Source: Rhizobacter sp. AJA081-3 (GTDB taxonomy: Bacteria > Pseudomonadota > Gammaproteobacteria > Burkholderiales > Burkholderiaceae_C). From it: a stretch of 64,000 bases of DNA. The DNA lies in NCBI RefSeq assembly GCF_017795745.1, contig NZ_CP059067.1, forward strand, positions 1,984,001 to 2,048,000, given 5' to 3'. Position numbers and translations under genes: made by a program. Shown in pieces: positions 27,511 through 37,229 of this stretch (position 1 is its first letter; each line of letters opens with the position of its first letter). The notes below the pieces were generated by a model, which was not told the origin of the DNA, made no database searches, and saw nothing but the letters and a program-made list of their open reading frames with translations.

Positions 27511-27555
27511 AGTTGCGAGGTTACGCGTTTTTCGGCGGCGCGAGCAGCACCGGGC

Positions 27556-28215
27556 TCAGAAACTCAATGTCTTCACACCCTGTGACGTGCCCAGCAGGCA
27601 CACGCGGGCGCGGTGCCGCGCGAAGATGCCCACCGCGACCACGCCGGGCCACTGGTTGATCTCCTGCTCCATGCCCGGCGGGTCGGTGATCGACAGGCCG
27701 TGCACGTCGAGGATGCAGCCGCCGTTGTCGGTGATCACGCCTTCGCGCAGCACGGCGTTGCCGCCCAGCGCTGCAAATCGCCGCGACACCTGTGCGGTTG
27801 CCATCGGCACCACCTCCACCGGCAACGGGAAGCGCCCGAGCGTCGTCACGAGCTTCGATTCGTCGGCGATGCAGACGAAGCGATCGGCCAGGTCGGCGAC
27901 GATCTTCTCGCGCGTGAGCGCCGCGCCTCCGCCCTTGATCATGTGGCCGCCGTGGTCGATCTCGTCGGCGCCATCGATGTAGACGGGAAAACGCTCGACG
28001 CTGTTGCTGTCGAGCACGACGATGCCGTGCGCCTGCAGCCGCTGCGTGCTCTTCTCGCTGCTGGAGACGGCGCCGGCGATGCGGTCCTTCAGGGTGGCCA
28101 GCGCGTCGATGAAGCAGTTCACCGTCGAGCCGGTGCCCACGCCGACCACGCTGCCGGGTTGCACGTAGGCCAATGCGGCCTGGCCGACGAGGGCCTTGAG
28201 TTCGTCCTGGGTCAT
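27556..28215 (-). CDS. rpiA: ribose-5-phosphate isomerase A
   Basis: Interconverts ribose 5-phosphate and ribulose 5-phosphate in the pentose phosphate pathway. The 219-aa product has the phosphate-binding [13 protein letters not shown] near the N-terminus, the DGADEID motif with the catalytic region, and [14 protein letters not shown]. The ATG at 28215 ([10 protein letters not shown]) is preferred to an upstream in-frame ATG at 28266 because it gives the usual N-terminus. Divergent from pyrD with 71 bases between; a GGATAAT hexamer near 28258-28264 on this strand may be its -10. Confidence 0.95.
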   Translation of the reverse strand: MTQDELKALVGQAALAYVQPGSVVGVGTGSTVNCFIDALATLKDRIAGAVSSSEKSTQRLQAHGIVVLDSNSVERFPVYIDGADEIDHGGHMIKGGGAALTREKIVADLADRFVCIADESKLVTTLGRFPLPVEVVPMATAQVSRRFAALGGNAVLREGVITDNGGCILDVHGLSITDPPGMEQEINQWPGVVAVGIFARHRARVCLLGTSQGVKTLSF

Positions 28216-28286
28216 GGTGGCTGCGTGTCGCACGAAAGTGTTTGAGAGAATCGTCCGATTATCCAAGACGCACCGCGCACCGCCGC

Positions 28287-29327
28287 ATGGCCCTCGTTCC
28301 CTACCCCCTGACCCGCTCCTTCCTGTTCGGACTCGATGCGGAAACCGCGCACGACCTCACGCTCGGCGCCCTGGCCCGCATCCAGCACACGCCGCTGATC
28401 CGTGCGGTGGCGCAGCCACGCGTGGACGATCCGGTGACGGTCGCCGGGCTGCGCTTCCCGAACCGCATCGGCCTGGCGGCGGGGCTGGACAAGAACGGGC
28501 GCTGCATCGACGGATTGGCCGCCATGGGCTTCGGCTTCATCGAGGTGGGCACGGTCACGCCCAAGGCGCAGCCTGGCAACCCCAAGCCGCGCATCTTCCG
28601 ACTGCCGCAGGCACGTGCGCTGATCAATCGCCTGGGCTTCAACAACGACGGGCTCGACGCCTTTCTCGCCAATGTGAAGCGTGCGCGCTTTCGCAGCCAG
28701 GGCGGCATCCTCGGGCTGAACATCGGCAAGAACGCCGCCACCCCGATCGAGAACGCGGTGGACGACTACCTGATTGGCCTGGACGGCGTGTACCCGCACG
28801 CCGACTACGTGACGGTGAACATCTCCAGTCCGAACACCAAGAACCTGCGCGCGCTGCAGAGTGACGAGGCGCTCGACGCGCTGCTGTCGGCCGTGCAGGA
28901 ACGCAAGGCGCGGCTCGCCAAGCGCCACGGCCGCCAGGTGCCGGTGTTCGTGAAGATCGCCCCGGACCTCGACGAGGCGCAGGTGACGGTGATCGCCGAG
29001 ACGTTGAAGAAGAACGGCATCGACGGCGTCATCGCCACCAACACGACGATCGCGCGCGAGGCGGTGAAGCACCTGCCACATGGCGACGAGGCGGGAGGCC
29101 TGTCGGGCAGGCCGGTTTTCGAGGCCAGCAATCGCGTCATCCGCCAGCTGCGTGCCGAGCTCGGCAGCGCCTACCCGATCATCGGCGTGGGTGGCGTGAT
29201 GACCGGTGCCGATGCCTGCACCAAGCGCGAAGCCGGTGCCGACCTGGTGCAGGTCTACACCGGCTTCATCTACGGGGGGCCGCCGCTGATCACCGAGGCG
29301 GCGCAGGCCCTGAAGGCGATGCGCTAG
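28287..29327 (+). CDS. pyrD: dihydroorotate dehydrogenase (quinone), class 2
   Basis: Membrane-associated flavoenzyme oxidising dihydroorotate to orotate with quinone as acceptor, the fourth step of pyrimidine synthesis. The 346-aa protein begins with the amphipathic N-terminal region of class 2 enzymes ([18 protein letters not shown]). It carries [10 protein letters not shown], the catalytic-serine segment [19 protein letters not shown], and the FMN-phosphate region IIGVGGV. It ends eight bases from the converging CoA-transferase gene. Confidence 0.96.
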   Translation: MALVPYPLTRSFLFGLDAETAHDLTLGALARIQHTPLIRAVAQPRVDDPVTVAGLRFPNRIGLAAGLDKNGRCIDGLAAMGFGFIEVGTVTPKAQPGNPKPRIFRLPQARALINRLGFNNDGLDAFLANVKRARFRSQGGILGLNIGKNAATPIENAVDDYLIGLDGVYPHADYVTVNISSPNTKNLRALQSDEALDALLSAVQERKARLAKRHGRQVPVFVKIAPDLDEAQVTVIAETLKKNGIDGVIATNTTIAREAVKHLPHGDEAGGLSGRPVFEASNRVIRQLRAELGSAYPIIGVGGVMTGADACTKREAGADLVQVYTGFIYGGPPLITEAAQALKAMR

Positions 29328-29334
29328 CCGCGAC

Positions 29335-29973
29335 TCACTGCAGCGGCACGCCGGTCTTCGACTGCACCTCTTCGCGCGTCACGCCCGGCGCGAGCTCGAC
29401 GAGCTTCAAGCCATGCGGCGTCACGTCGAGCACGCACAGGTCGGTGACGATGCGATCGACCACGCCCACGCCGGTCAGCGGCAGCGTGCAGTGCGGCAGG
29501 ATCTTCAGGTCGATCGTGCCGTCCTTCTTCTTGGCGACGTGCTCCATCAGCACCACGACGCTCTTCACGCCGCCGACCAGGTCCATGGCGCCGCCCATGC
29601 CCTTGACCATCTTGCCGGGGATCATCCAGTTGGCCAGGTCGCCCTTCTCGCTGACCTGCATGGCGCCGAGGATCGACAGGTTGATCTTGCCGCCGCGGAT
29701 CATCGCGAAGCTGTCGTGCGAGCCGAAGATCGATGAGCCGGGGATCGTCGTCACCGTCTGCTTGCCGGCGTTGATGAGGTCGGCGTCGACCTCGTCTTCG
29801 GTCGGAAAGGGGCCGATGCCGAGCATGCCGTTCTCGCTTTGCAGCCAGACCTCGATGTTGGGGTCGACGAAGTTGGCCACCAGCGTGGGCAGGCCGATGC
29901 CGAGGTTCACGTAGAAGCCGTCGGCGAGTTCCTTGGCAGCGCGCGCTGCCATCTGGTCGTGGGTCCAGGCCAT
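29335..29973 (-). CDS. scoB: 3-oxoacid CoA-transferase, subunit B
   Basis: Beta subunit of a succinyl-CoA:3-oxoacid CoA-transferase (212 aa). It contains the SENG motif ([10 protein letters not shown]) whose Glu forms the covalent CoA thioester intermediate, plus GLPTLVANF near the start and GGAMDLV. The partner subunit A is two bases upstream on the same strand. Likely substrates are acetoacetate or 3-oxoadipate; with acyl-CoA genes in the surroundings and no aromatic-ring genes, ketone-body or acetoacetate use is the more likely role. Confidence 0.9.
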   Translation of the reverse strand: MAWTHDQMAARAAKELADGFYVNLGIGLPTLVANFVDPNIEVWLQSENGMLGIGPFPTEDEVDADLINAGKQTVTTIPGSSIFGSHDSFAMIRGGKINLSILGAMQVSEKGDLANWMIPGKMVKGMGGAMDLVGGVKSVVVLMEHVAKKKDGTIDLKILPHCTLPLTGVGVVDRIVTDLCVLDVTPHGLKLVELAPGVTREEVQSKTGVPLQ

Positions 29974-29975
29974 GG

Positions 29976-30695
29976 TCAGATCCCTTCCTTTGCAGGCACG
30001 CGCTCGGTGATCGTGCGCTTTTCGATGCGCTTCTCGGGGGTGGCGTTGAGCACGATGCGGTGCACGTAGATGCCGGGCAGGTGCACGGCGTCCGGGTCGA
30101 AGCTGCCGGTCTCGACGATCTCTTCGACTTCCACCACGGTGATGCGACCGGCCATGGCCACGGCCGGGTTGAAGTTGCGCGCGGTTCGACGGAAGATCAG
30201 ATTGCCGCTCTTGTCGGCCTTCCAGGCCTTGACCAGCGACACCTCGGGCAGCAGCGCGCGTTCCATCACGTAGACGTGGCCGTCGAACTCGCGCGTCTCC
30301 TTGCCCTCGGCCACCAGGGTGCCCACGCCGGTGCGCGTGAAGAAGGCCGGGATGCCGGCGCCGCCGGCACGCAGCTTCTCGGCCAGCGTGCCCTGCGGCG
30401 TGAACTCGAGCTGCAGCTCGCCGGCCAGGTACTGGCGCTCGAACTCCTTGTTCTCGCCCACGTAGCTGGAGATCATCTTGCTGATCTGGCGCGTCTCGAG
30501 CAACTGGCCGAGGCCGAAACCGTCGACGCCGGCGTTGTTCGAGATCACCGTGAGGCCCTTGACCTTCGTGTCGCGCAGCGCCGCGATCAGTGCCTCGGGA
30601 ATGCCGCACAGGCCGAAGCCGCCCACGGCGAGCAGCTGCCCGTCGCGCACGATGCCGTCGAGCGCTTTCGCCGCGCTCGGGTACACCTTGTTCAT
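29976..30695 (-). CDS. scoA: 3-oxoacid CoA-transferase, subunit A
   Basis: Alpha subunit (239 aa) of the heterodimeric CoA-transferase. Signatures: [13 protein letters not shown] in the CoA-binding part and [15 protein letters not shown] in the middle, followed by FNPAVAMAG. The ATG at 30695 is preceded by AAGGAGACGG; an upstream in-frame start would run through the promoter region. The gene diverges from a PAS-LuxR regulator, and the region between holds three TACGTA boxes, which suggests that regulator controls this pair. Confidence 0.9.
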   Translation of the reverse strand: MNKVYPSAAKALDGIVRDGQLLAVGGFGLCGIPEALIAALRDTKVKGLTVISNNAGVDGFGLGQLLETRQISKMISSYVGENKEFERQYLAGELQLEFTPQGTLAEKLRAGGAGIPAFFTRTGVGTLVAEGKETREFDGHVYVMERALLPEVSLVKAWKADKSGNLIFRRTARNFNPAVAMAGRITVVEVEEIVETGSFDPDAVHLPGIYVHRIVLNATPEKRIEKRTITERVPAKEGI

Positions 30696-30733
30696 GAACC
30701 GTCTCCTTGGGGGAAATCCAGCCGCGCAGCGTA

Positions 30734-30764
30734 CTACGTATGGCATTACGTAGTCGTTACGTAG
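30734..30764. promoter_or_regulatory. three TACGTA boxes between scoAB and a PAS-LuxR regulator
   Basis: CTACGTA (30734-30740) and TACGTAG (30747-30753) form a perfect inverted repeat with a 6-base spacer; a third TACGTAG follows at 30758-30764. The boxes are spaced 12 and 11 bases apart, about one helical turn, in the 110-base gap between divergent genes. Likely operator for the neighbouring regulator; inferred. Confidence 0.6.
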
Positions 30765-30805
30765 AATTGATTAAGCATCTTCCTGGCGCCACCCCGCCTT
30801 GACCC

Positions 30806-31381
30806 ATGGCCGACACCCTGGCGCTGGACTATCGCACTGCCTTCGACCTGGCCCCGGTGGGCATGGTGCTGTCGCGCCACCGGCTGATGGTCGACTGCAA
30901 TCAGCAGCTGCTGGCGATGTTCGGCGCCGAACGCGAGCAGCTGATCGGGCAGAGCTTCGAGGTGCTCTACCCGACCCACGACGAATTCGAGCGCACCGGC
31001 GCGCGCATCGTCGCCAGCCTGGATCGCCAGGGCTGGTACAGCGACGAACGGGTGATGAAGCGCGTGGATTCCGCGGGCGGCGCGCAGCGCGGCGAGTTGT
31101 TCTGGTGCCACGTGTCGGGCCGCGCGCTCGACCCGGCGCAGCCGCACGCGGCCGGCATCTGGGTGTTCGAGGACCTGTCGGCCCGGCGCCGCATCGCGGT
31201 CGACCTGACGCCGCGCGAGCGCGAAATCGCCGCCTTGCTGATCGAAGGCCTGACCAGCAAGCTGATCGGCAAGCGCCTGGCGATCAGCCCGCGCACCGTG
31301 GACGTGTACCGCGCCCGCTTGATGAAGAAGCACCGCGCGGCCACCACGCCGGAGCTGGTGCAGAAGCTGCTGCGCGCCTGA
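30806..31381 (+). CDS. PAS domain / LuxR-type transcriptional regulator
   Basis: 191-aa regulator with an N-terminal PAS domain (residues about 10-125; FDLAPVGMVLSRHRLMVDCN start) and a C-terminal LuxR-type helix-turn-helix from LTPREREIAALLIEGLTSK to VYRARLMKKH. No receiver domain, so it is controlled by a ligand or partner sensed by PAS rather than by phosphorylation of a receiver. Divergent from scoAB across a gap with three TACGTA boxes. The ligand could be an acyl-CoA or ketone-body-related molecule, which is inference. Confidence 0.85.
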   Translation: MADTLALDYRTAFDLAPVGMVLSRHRLMVDCNQQLLAMFGAEREQLIGQSFEVLYPTHDEFERTGARIVASLDRQGWYSDERVMKRVDSAGGAQRGELFWCHVSGRALDPAQPHAAGIWVFEDLSARRRIAVDLTPREREIAALLIEGLTSKLIGKRLAISPRTVDVYRARLMKKHRAATTPELVQKLLRA

Positions 31382-31400
31382 TCCTTGCCGTCCGCCCGCG

Positions 31401-31823
31401 CTATTCGACCAGCGCGCGGATCCAGTCCGGCAGCGGCGCCGACTTCTGTTTCGGGAAGTCGACCCACACCGTCTTCGCGCCGCCCTCGGTGTAGATCACG
31501 CCGGGCTGGTCGGTGCGCTCCAGTGTCATGTAGGTGTCGAAGCTGGTGCGGCCGGCATTGGCGACGTAGTGGCGGGCGATCACGTCGCCCGGGTACTCGA
31601 GCTGGCGGATGAAGTTGCAGAAGGCGTTGACGATCACCGGCCCCTCGCCCTGCGGGTCGGGCTTGCAGCCGATGCGGTCGAACCACTCGATGCGCACCGT
31701 CTCGAAGTAGCGGAAGTAGATCGTGTTGTTGACATGGCCCATCGCGTCCATGTCGCCCCAGCGGATCGGGATCAGCAGCTCGTTGGTGAGCTTCTTCTTC
31801 TCGGGCAGGTGAAAGCGCAGCAT
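31401..31823 (-). CDS. hot-dog acyl-CoA thioesterase (4HBT family)
   Basis: 140-aa thioesterase of the 4-hydroxybenzoyl-CoA thioesterase-like family. The characteristic segment IRWGDMDAMGHVNNTIYFRY carries the catalytic Asp and the following VNN turn. Standard length for one hot-dog domain. The ATG at 31823 is supported because the family's N-terminus begins shortly before the motif. It lies nine bases after the yceH stop on the same strand, so is probably co-transcribed with it. Substrate not determined. Confidence 0.87.
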   Translation of the reverse strand: MLRFHLPEKKKLTNELLIPIRWGDMDAMGHVNNTIYFRYFETVRIEWFDRIGCKPDPQGEGPVIVNAFCNFIRQLEYPGDVIARHYVANAGRTSFDTYMTLERTDQPGVIYTEGGAKTVWVDFPKQKSAPLPDWIRALVE

Positions 31824-31831
31824 CGCTTCGC

Positions 31832-32494
31832 TCAGCTTCGGGTGACGCCGAGTTCGGCGTAGAGCCGCTCGACCAGGGCGCGCAGCGCCGCCACTTCGGA
31901 TTGCAGCGCCGCCTGCTGCGCCTTGAGCGAAGCCAGTTCGCCGGCAGCGACGAACTCCTCGGTGTGGGCCGCCACCGGCATCGACGACACGTCCACCGGC
32001 CCGCACAGCAGGTGCGTCCAGCGGGCCTCGCGGGCGCCCGGCGCACGTGGCAGCTTCAATGCCAGCGGGCCGCCCTTCTCTACCGGCCGCTCGGCCAGCT
32101 CGTCGAGGAAGGCCTCGACCGAGGACACGTCGGCGAAACGGTGCAGGCGGTCGCAGTTGGCGCGCAGTTCGGAGCTGGTCTGCGGCCCGCGCAGCACCAG
32201 CACCGCCAGCAGCGCCACCGACTGCGAGGGAAGCGACATCGCGCGGCCCATGTTGTGCTCGTGGCGCGCCACGCGCGAGCCGCTCGATTCGAATACCAGG
32301 TTCAGTGCGCGCAGCGCGTCCACCGCCACCTGCACTTCGGACTCGGTGGCATTGATCACCGGGTCGCGCGCCGTCTTCTGGTTGCAGCCCAGCGTCAGCG
32401 AATTCAGCGACAGCGGGTAGCTGTCGGGCACGGTGTGGGCCTTCTCGACCAGCACGCCGAGCACGCGGGCTTCGAGCAGCGACAGGGGCCGCAT
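31832..32494 (-). CDS. yceH: YceH family protein (DUF480)
   Basis: 220-aa protein of the DUF480/YceH family, built of two winged-helix modules. It begins [20 protein letters not shown] and has the conserved [15 protein letters not shown] segment, followed by VLVLRGPQT in the second module; a coiled-coil-like C-terminal tail ([15 protein letters not shown]) closes it. Function unknown. Placed between an SDR gene and a thioesterase on the same strand with short gaps. Confidence 0.9.
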   Translation of the reverse strand: MRPLSLLEARVLGVLVEKAHTVPDSYPLSLNSLTLGCNQKTARDPVINATESEVQVAVDALRALNLVFESSGSRVARHEHNMGRAMSLPSQSVALLAVLVLRGPQTSSELRANCDRLHRFADVSSVEAFLDELAERPVEKGGPLALKLPRAPGAREARWTHLLCGPVDVSSMPVAAHTEEFVAAGELASLKAQQAALQSEVAALRALVERLYAELGVTRS

Positions 32495-32507
32495 GGTCGG
32501 CTCGCGT

Positions 32508-33290
32508 TCAGACCGCGAAGCCGTCGTCCGCCTGGATCACCGCGCCGTTGATGAAGTGGCTCTCGTTGGCCACCAGCATCATCAGCACCGAGTCCAGGTC
32601 CTGCGGCTGGCCGATGCGCTTGCGCGGCAGCATGTCGATCAGCTTCTTGCCCTGTTCGGTCTGCCAGTGGTGGTGGTTGATCTCGGTGTCGATGTAGCCG
32701 GGGCAGATGGCATTGACGTTGATGCCGTAGCGGCCCCACTCCAGCGCCATGGCGCGCGTCATGTGCACCACCGCCGCCTTGCTCATGCAGTACACGCCGA
32801 TCTGGCTGAGTACGCGCAGGCCGGCCATCGAGGCGATGTTGACGATGCGCCCGCCGGTGAAGGTGCCCGGAGCCGCGCCCTTGGCGCGCGCCAGCATGCG
32901 CTTGCCGACTTCCTGTGCCACGAAGAAGGCGCCCTTGGTGTTGGTATTGAAGACGAAGTCGTAGTCGTCTTCGGTGACGTCGACGAGCTTCTGCGTCGTG
33001 CTCACGCCCGAGTTGTTGACGAGGATGTCAATCGTTCCCATCTCCGTCTCGGCGTGGGCGACAGCCGCCTTGATGCTGTCGTGGTCGGTGACATCCAGCG
33101 CCACCACGTGGGCATCGCCGCCATCGGCCTCGATCTCGGCGCGCAGCGCCTTCAGCCGCTCCATGCGACGGCCCGCCAGCACCACGCCGCAGCCGGCCTT
33201 GGCCAGTGTCTTGGCGAACTGCGTGCCCAGGCCGCTGGAGGCGCCTGTCACCAGGGCGACCCGGCCGGAAAGATCGATGCTGTAGCTCAT
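32508..33290 (-). CDS. short-chain dehydrogenase/reductase
   Basis: Classical SDR of 260 aa. Cofactor motif TGASSGLG (residues about 14-21), NNSG in the central sheet, catalytic Ser in NIASMAG and the YCMSK (YxxxK) pair. The C-terminus [15 protein letters not shown] is typical of 3-oxoacyl or beta-hydroxyacyl reductases. The ATG at 33290 gives the normal N-terminus ([14 protein letters not shown]). Its position near ETF-QO, thioesterases and CoA-transferase fits fatty-acid metabolism, but the substrate is not defined. Confidence 0.88.
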   Translation of the reverse strand: MSYSIDLSGRVALVTGASSGLGTQFAKTLAKAGCGVVLAGRRMERLKALRAEIEADGGDAHVVALDVTDHDSIKAAVAHAETEMGTIDILVNNSGVSTTQKLVDVTEDDYDFVFNTNTKGAFFVAQEVGKRMLARAKGAAPGTFTGGRIVNIASMAGLRVLSQIGVYCMSKAAVVHMTRAMALEWGRYGINVNAICPGYIDTEINHHHWQTEQGKKLIDMLPRKRIGQPQDLDSVLMMLVANESHFINGAVIQADDGFAV

Positions 33291-33403
33291 GCGCGCCTCT
33301 GCTGTGAATCGGATTTCACGGTGACGATAGCATGCGTCAAACACTGCAAAACGGTCGCGCGACGCGCCGCACTGGCGCGGATTGGAGAGGCCCGCCAAAC
33401 GAA

Positions 33404-33419
33404 TCGAACGATCGTGCTA
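33404..33419. promoter_or_regulatory. palindrome upstream of ETF-QO resembling fatty-acid regulator sites
   Basis: TCGAACGATCGTGCTA, with a perfect ACGATCGT core (33408-33415). It lies about 20 bases before a TAGAAT -10-like hexamer (33438-33443) and would cover the -35 region, a repressor-like position. From memory it resembles GAACGATCGTTC-type sites of TetR-family fatty-acid degradation regulators in beta-proteobacteria; not verified. Confidence 0.4.
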
Positions 33420-33473
33420 TTTAGCGGTGCCAGCCCGTAGAATCGTCTGCAATCCCGTCTCCCAGGACCCCCG

Positions 33474-35159
33474 ATGAGCCCCCAGCAGATCCTCGAGCAA
33501 TACGGCCCGCGCGAAGCGATGGAATATGACGTGGTGGTGGTCGGCGGCGGCCCCGCCGGGCTGGCCACCGCGATCCGCCTGAAGCAGCTGGCCGCCCTCG
33601 AGGGCGGCGAGGTCTCGGTGGTGGTGCTCGAGAAGGGCTCGGAGCCCGGCGCGCACATCCTGGCCGGCACGATCATGGACCCGCGCGCGCTCACCGAACT
33701 GTTCCCGAAGTGGAACGAGATGGACGCGCCGCTGAAGCAGGAGGTCACGGGCGACCAGTTCCTGTTCCTGAGCGAGACCGGCGCGAAGGCGACCCCAGAA
33801 TTCCTGCTGCCCGACTGCTTCAAGAACCACGGCAACTACATCATCAGCCTGGGCACGCTGGTGCGCTGGCTCGGCCAGCAGGCCGAGGCGCTGGGGGTGG
33901 AGATCTTCCCCGGCTTCGCCGCAGCCGAAGTGCTCTACAACGACGACGGTTCGGTCAAGGGCGTGGCCACCGGCAACATGGGAGTGGGCAAGGACGGCGA
34001 ACCGCACGACGGCTTCCAGATCGGCATGGAGCTGCACGCCAAGTACACGATCTTCGCCGAGGGCGCGCGCGGCCATCTCGGCAAGCAACTCATTGAGCGC
34101 TTCAAGCTGGACGCCGGCCGCGACCCGCAGAGCTACGGCATCGGTCTGAAGGAGCTGTGGGAGATCGACCCCGCCAAGCACCGGCCCGGCCACGTGATGC
34201 ACACCGCCGGCTGGCCGCTGGACCCGGACACCTATGGCGGCTCGTTTGCCTATCACGCCGAGAACAACCAGCTGATGCTGGGCTTCGTGGTCGGCCTCGA
34301 TTACGCGAACCCCTGGCTCAGCCCCTTCGAGGAGTTCCAGCGCTGGAAGACGCACCCCGAGATCCGCAAGCTGCTCGAAGGCGGCAAGCGCATCGGCTAT
34401 GGCGCACGGGCCATCACCGCTGGCGGCATCCTCAGCCTGCCCAAGACGGTGTTCCGCGGCGGCGCACTGGTCGGCTGCGAGGCCGGCTACCTGAACGCCA
34501 GCCGAATCAAGGGCAGCCACGCCGCCATCAAGACCGGCATGCTCGCCGCCGAGGCCGCCTACGCGGCGCTGAAGGCCGGCCGCCAGCACGACGAACTGAG
34601 CGACTACCCGAAGTCCTTCGACGAGAGCTGGCTGCGCGAGGAGCTCGAGCTGTCGCGCAACTTCAAGCAGTGGTTCAAGAAGGGCCGCACCATCGCCACG
34701 CTGATGACCGGCATCGAGCAGTGGCTGTTGCCCAAGCTCGGCTTCAAGGCGCCGCCCTGGACGCTGCATCGCTCCGCTGCCGATCACACCTACCTGAAGC
34801 CGGCGGCCGAGTGCGCGCAGATCACTTACCCGAAGCCCGACGGCCAGATCACGTTCGACCGCCTGAGCTCGGTGTTCATCAGCAACACCAACCACGAAGA
34901 GAACCAGCCGGCGCACCTGACGCTCAAGCGCGCCGATGTGCCGGTGGCCACCAACTTGGCGAAGTACGCCGGCCCCGAGAGCCGCTACTGCCCGGCCGGC
35001 GTCTACGAGTTCGTCAAGAACGACGACGGCAGCGACCGCCTGCAGATCAACGCGCAGAACTGCGTGCACTGCAAGACCTGCGACATCAAGGACCCGACAC
35101 AGAACATCGTCTGGGTCACGCCGGAAGGCGGTGGCGGGCCGAACTACGCAGGCATGTGA
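33474..35159 (+). CDS. electron transfer flavoprotein-ubiquinone oxidoreductase
   Basis: Passes electrons from reduced ETF (from acyl-CoA dehydrogenases and similar enzymes) to ubiquinone. The 561-aa protein has the FAD-binding VVGGGPAGLATAIRLKQLA near residues 22-40, a GKDGEPHDGF segment, and membrane-facing hydrophobic residues in the middle. Its C-terminal 4Fe-4S domain has CVHCKTCDIKDPTQNIVW plus an upstream Cys (RYCPAGVYEF) to complete the four ligands. Single gene by position. A palindrome at 33404-33419 may be an operator. Confidence 0.96.
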   Translation: MSPQQILEQYGPREAMEYDVVVVGGGPAGLATAIRLKQLAALEGGEVSVVVLEKGSEPGAHILAGTIMDPRALTELFPKWNEMDAPLKQEVTGDQFLFLSETGAKATPEFLLPDCFKNHGNYIISLGTLVRWLGQQAEALGVEIFPGFAAAEVLYNDDGSVKGVATGNMGVGKDGEPHDGFQIGMELHAKYTIFAEGARGHLGKQLIERFKLDAGRDPQSYGIGLKELWEIDPAKHRPGHVMHTAGWPLDPDTYGGSFAYHAENNQLMLGFVVGLDYANPWLSPFEEFQRWKTHPEIRKLLEGGKRIGYGARAITAGGILSLPKTVFRGGALVGCEAGYLNASRIKGSHAAIKTGMLAAEAAYAALKAGRQHDELSDYPKSFDESWLREELELSRNFKQWFKKGRTIATLMTGIEQWLLPKLGFKAPPWTLHRSAADHTYLKPAAECAQITYPKPDGQITFDRLSSVFISNTNHEENQPAHLTLKRADVPVATNLAKYAGPESRYCPAGVYEFVKNDDGSDRLQINAQNCVHCKTCDIKDPTQNIVWVTPEGGGGPNYAGM

Positions 35160-35175
35160 GGCCGCGGCCGCAGGC

Positions 35176-37089
35176 TCAGTGCCGGCGGCCGCCGTAGACC
35201 TGAGCCTGCGGTACGGCGAGCATCTGCTTGACCAGCGGCGCCCGCGCCTTGTCGGCCCAGTACGGGTGGGCCAGGTCGATCACCATGAACGGGCACGGCA
35301 GGTCGATGCGGTCGCGAAGTTCGGCCCACCAACTGTCGGCGTCCGGCTGGCCGAGCACCTTGGATCGCTCGATGACGACGATGCAGAAGCGCCAGCCCGG
35401 CGCGGCCTCGTCGGACTTGCGCACCACGAAGGCTCGGCCCGCGGCCTTCTCGCCGCGCAGCACCTCCTGGACCGAGCGCAGCGAGCGGCGGCTCAGGCCG
35501 CTGGGCTCGAAGTGCTGTGGCCCGTCGAAATCGTGCAGCGCCTCCATCGCTGCGGTGGACTGCGTCTCGCGCGTGCGCAGCAATGTGCGCCAGGTCTTCA
35601 ACTCGTCGAAGCGTTCCTGCGCCTCCAGCCACCCCTCGCGGCGCTGCGCGGCGCTCCAGGCCCAGGGGTTGGCGCCGGCCTCCGCGACGCCGCGCAGCAG
35701 CTCGGAACCTTCGGCGCCGAGATCGGCCCGCGCGGCATCGACGATCAGCATGCCGAGCTCGTATCGCCCCGCCAGGTGATCGGGCCGTGCCTGCACGAGC
35801 TGGCGCAGTACCCGTTCGTACGCGATGTCCCCGTCGAGCAGGCGCGCCGCGCGTGCCCACAGCAGGTGGTCGTCGGGGTCGATCGGGCCGGCGGCGCTCT
35901 CCGCCTCCAACTCGGAGATCAGGTGTCGCTGGGCATTGGCGAAGCGATGCCGCTCGCCCCAGGGCCGCGCCACGTCATCGCGCCATGTGGCGTCGAGTCG
36001 GCCGACCCACTCGTCCAGGCCGCTGCCGAGCAGCACCTCGGCTGCGGAAGTCTCCGTCGACGCCGGCAGGCCCGGCTTGATCTGGGCAAAGTCGAGCCGG
36101 TCGCGCAGCGACGGATGCGTGTCGCTCAGGTCCGGCAGGCGCTTGAGGCCCTCGGCCAGCCAGGCCTTCGCCCGGGGGTGGCGAAGGCTGGCCGCCATGG
36201 CTTTGCACAGCTTGGCATAGGGCTGCTGCCCGGCTGGTGATGGCTCGGTGGCCGCGCTGCGGTAGACCTGCGGCCAGAACTCCTCCTGCAGAAAGCGCGC
36301 CTGCACCTCGATCGCCTGCAGGCCTTCGGCCGCATGCCTCTGGCCGACGATTTCGTGCGCCGCGCGATCGGCCTCGTACTCCTGCTGGCGCGACAGCACG
36401 AAGGCGCGCGCGTTGAATCGCGGGAAGAAATGGCGGAAGAAGAAGGCCAGCGCCAGGTCGGCGACGTTGCCTCCGATGTGGGCACGCTCGCGCGCCTGGG
36501 CCAGCATGAACCAGCTGCGCCGCGTGCGGTAGACCCACATGCCGAGCTTGCCGTGAGCGCCGCGAAGATGGCCGAACTCGTGGGCGATCACCGCGCCGAG
36601 CTGGCGTGGGCTCAGGCCCATCATCAGCGGCAGGCCGAGGATCAGCTCGTTGCGGTGCCAGCCGAGAAGGCCCAGGCGCGGCCGCTGGACCACGGCGGCA
36701 TTCAGGTCGCCGTCGATCAGCACGCGGTCGGGCCGCGGCGCGCCCAGGCGCTTGCGGACCTTCTCGATTAGCTCGAACAGCCGCGGCGCATCCTTGGCCG
36801 TGATCGGCAGGCCCTGTGGCGCCGCCGGGCGCATCCACAGTGCGCGCAGCAGCGAGATCAGGAGAGACAGGCAGCCCAGCACCAGCATGATCTTCCAGCC
36901 CTGGACGCGGCCGTGCAGCAACTGGCCGGCACCCCACCAAAGACCGAGCGCGGAGGCGACGAGCGTGACGAGGATCGCCGCGTAGCCGAACGCCGCCATC
37001 GCTGCCGTGAAGCGCGCGAAGCGCTGCGGCGCGTGGCGGCTTTCGTGTTCGTAGTCCGCCACGAGGCGGCGGAACGCCTGATCGTCCAT
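35176..37089 (-). CDS. M48 family membrane metallopeptidase
   Basis: 637-aa integral-membrane protein with an M48 peptidase domain. Two membrane segments near residues 32-56 and 66-86 precede the catalytic zinc motif HEFGH (170-174); a later QEYEADRAAHE supplies the third ligand. The C-terminal 300 residues extend well beyond the HtpX-type core and contain repeated Arg/Trp/Glu-rich helices and a final YGGRRH, without recognisable domain. It starts at MDDQAFRRLV (37089); the region upstream in frame is not gene-like. Probably a quality-control or envelope protease; substrate unknown. Confidence 0.85.
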   Translation of the reverse strand: MDDQAFRRLVADYEHESRHAPQRFARFTAAMAAFGYAAILVTLVASALGLWWGAGQLLHGRVQGWKIMLVLGCLSLLISLLRALWMRPAAPQGLPITAKDAPRLFELIEKVRKRLGAPRPDRVLIDGDLNAAVVQRPRLGLLGWHRNELILGLPLMMGLSPRQLGAVIAHEFGHLRGAHGKLGMWVYRTRRSWFMLAQARERAHIGGNVADLALAFFFRHFFPRFNARAFVLSRQQEYEADRAAHEIVGQRHAAEGLQAIEVQARFLQEEFWPQVYRSAATEPSPAGQQPYAKLCKAMAASLRHPRAKAWLAEGLKRLPDLSDTHPSLRDRLDFAQIKPGLPASTETSAAEVLLGSGLDEWVGRLDATWRDDVARPWGERHRFANAQRHLISELEAESAAGPIDPDDHLLWARAARLLDGDIAYERVLRQLVQARPDHLAGRYELGMLIVDAARADLGAEGSELLRGVAEAGANPWAWSAAQRREGWLEAQERFDELKTWRTLLRTRETQSTAAMEALHDFDGPQHFEPSGLSRRSLRSVQEVLRGEKAAGRAFVVRKSDEAAPGWRFCIVVIERSKVLGQPDADSWWAELRDRIDLPCPFMVIDLAHPYWADKARAPLVKQMLAVPQAQVYGGRRH

Positions 37090-37229
37090 GCTGTTCTTCT
37101 CCCTGGCAGCAGTCTTGCCGAGAGCGCGGCGAGCGTTCTGTGGCCGGCTACGAGGCCTCAGGCGAGGTGCCAAGTTGTTCACGCAATCGGCCGGTGCCGC
37201 CGATTCGAGTCGATAGAATGCGAACGCCC

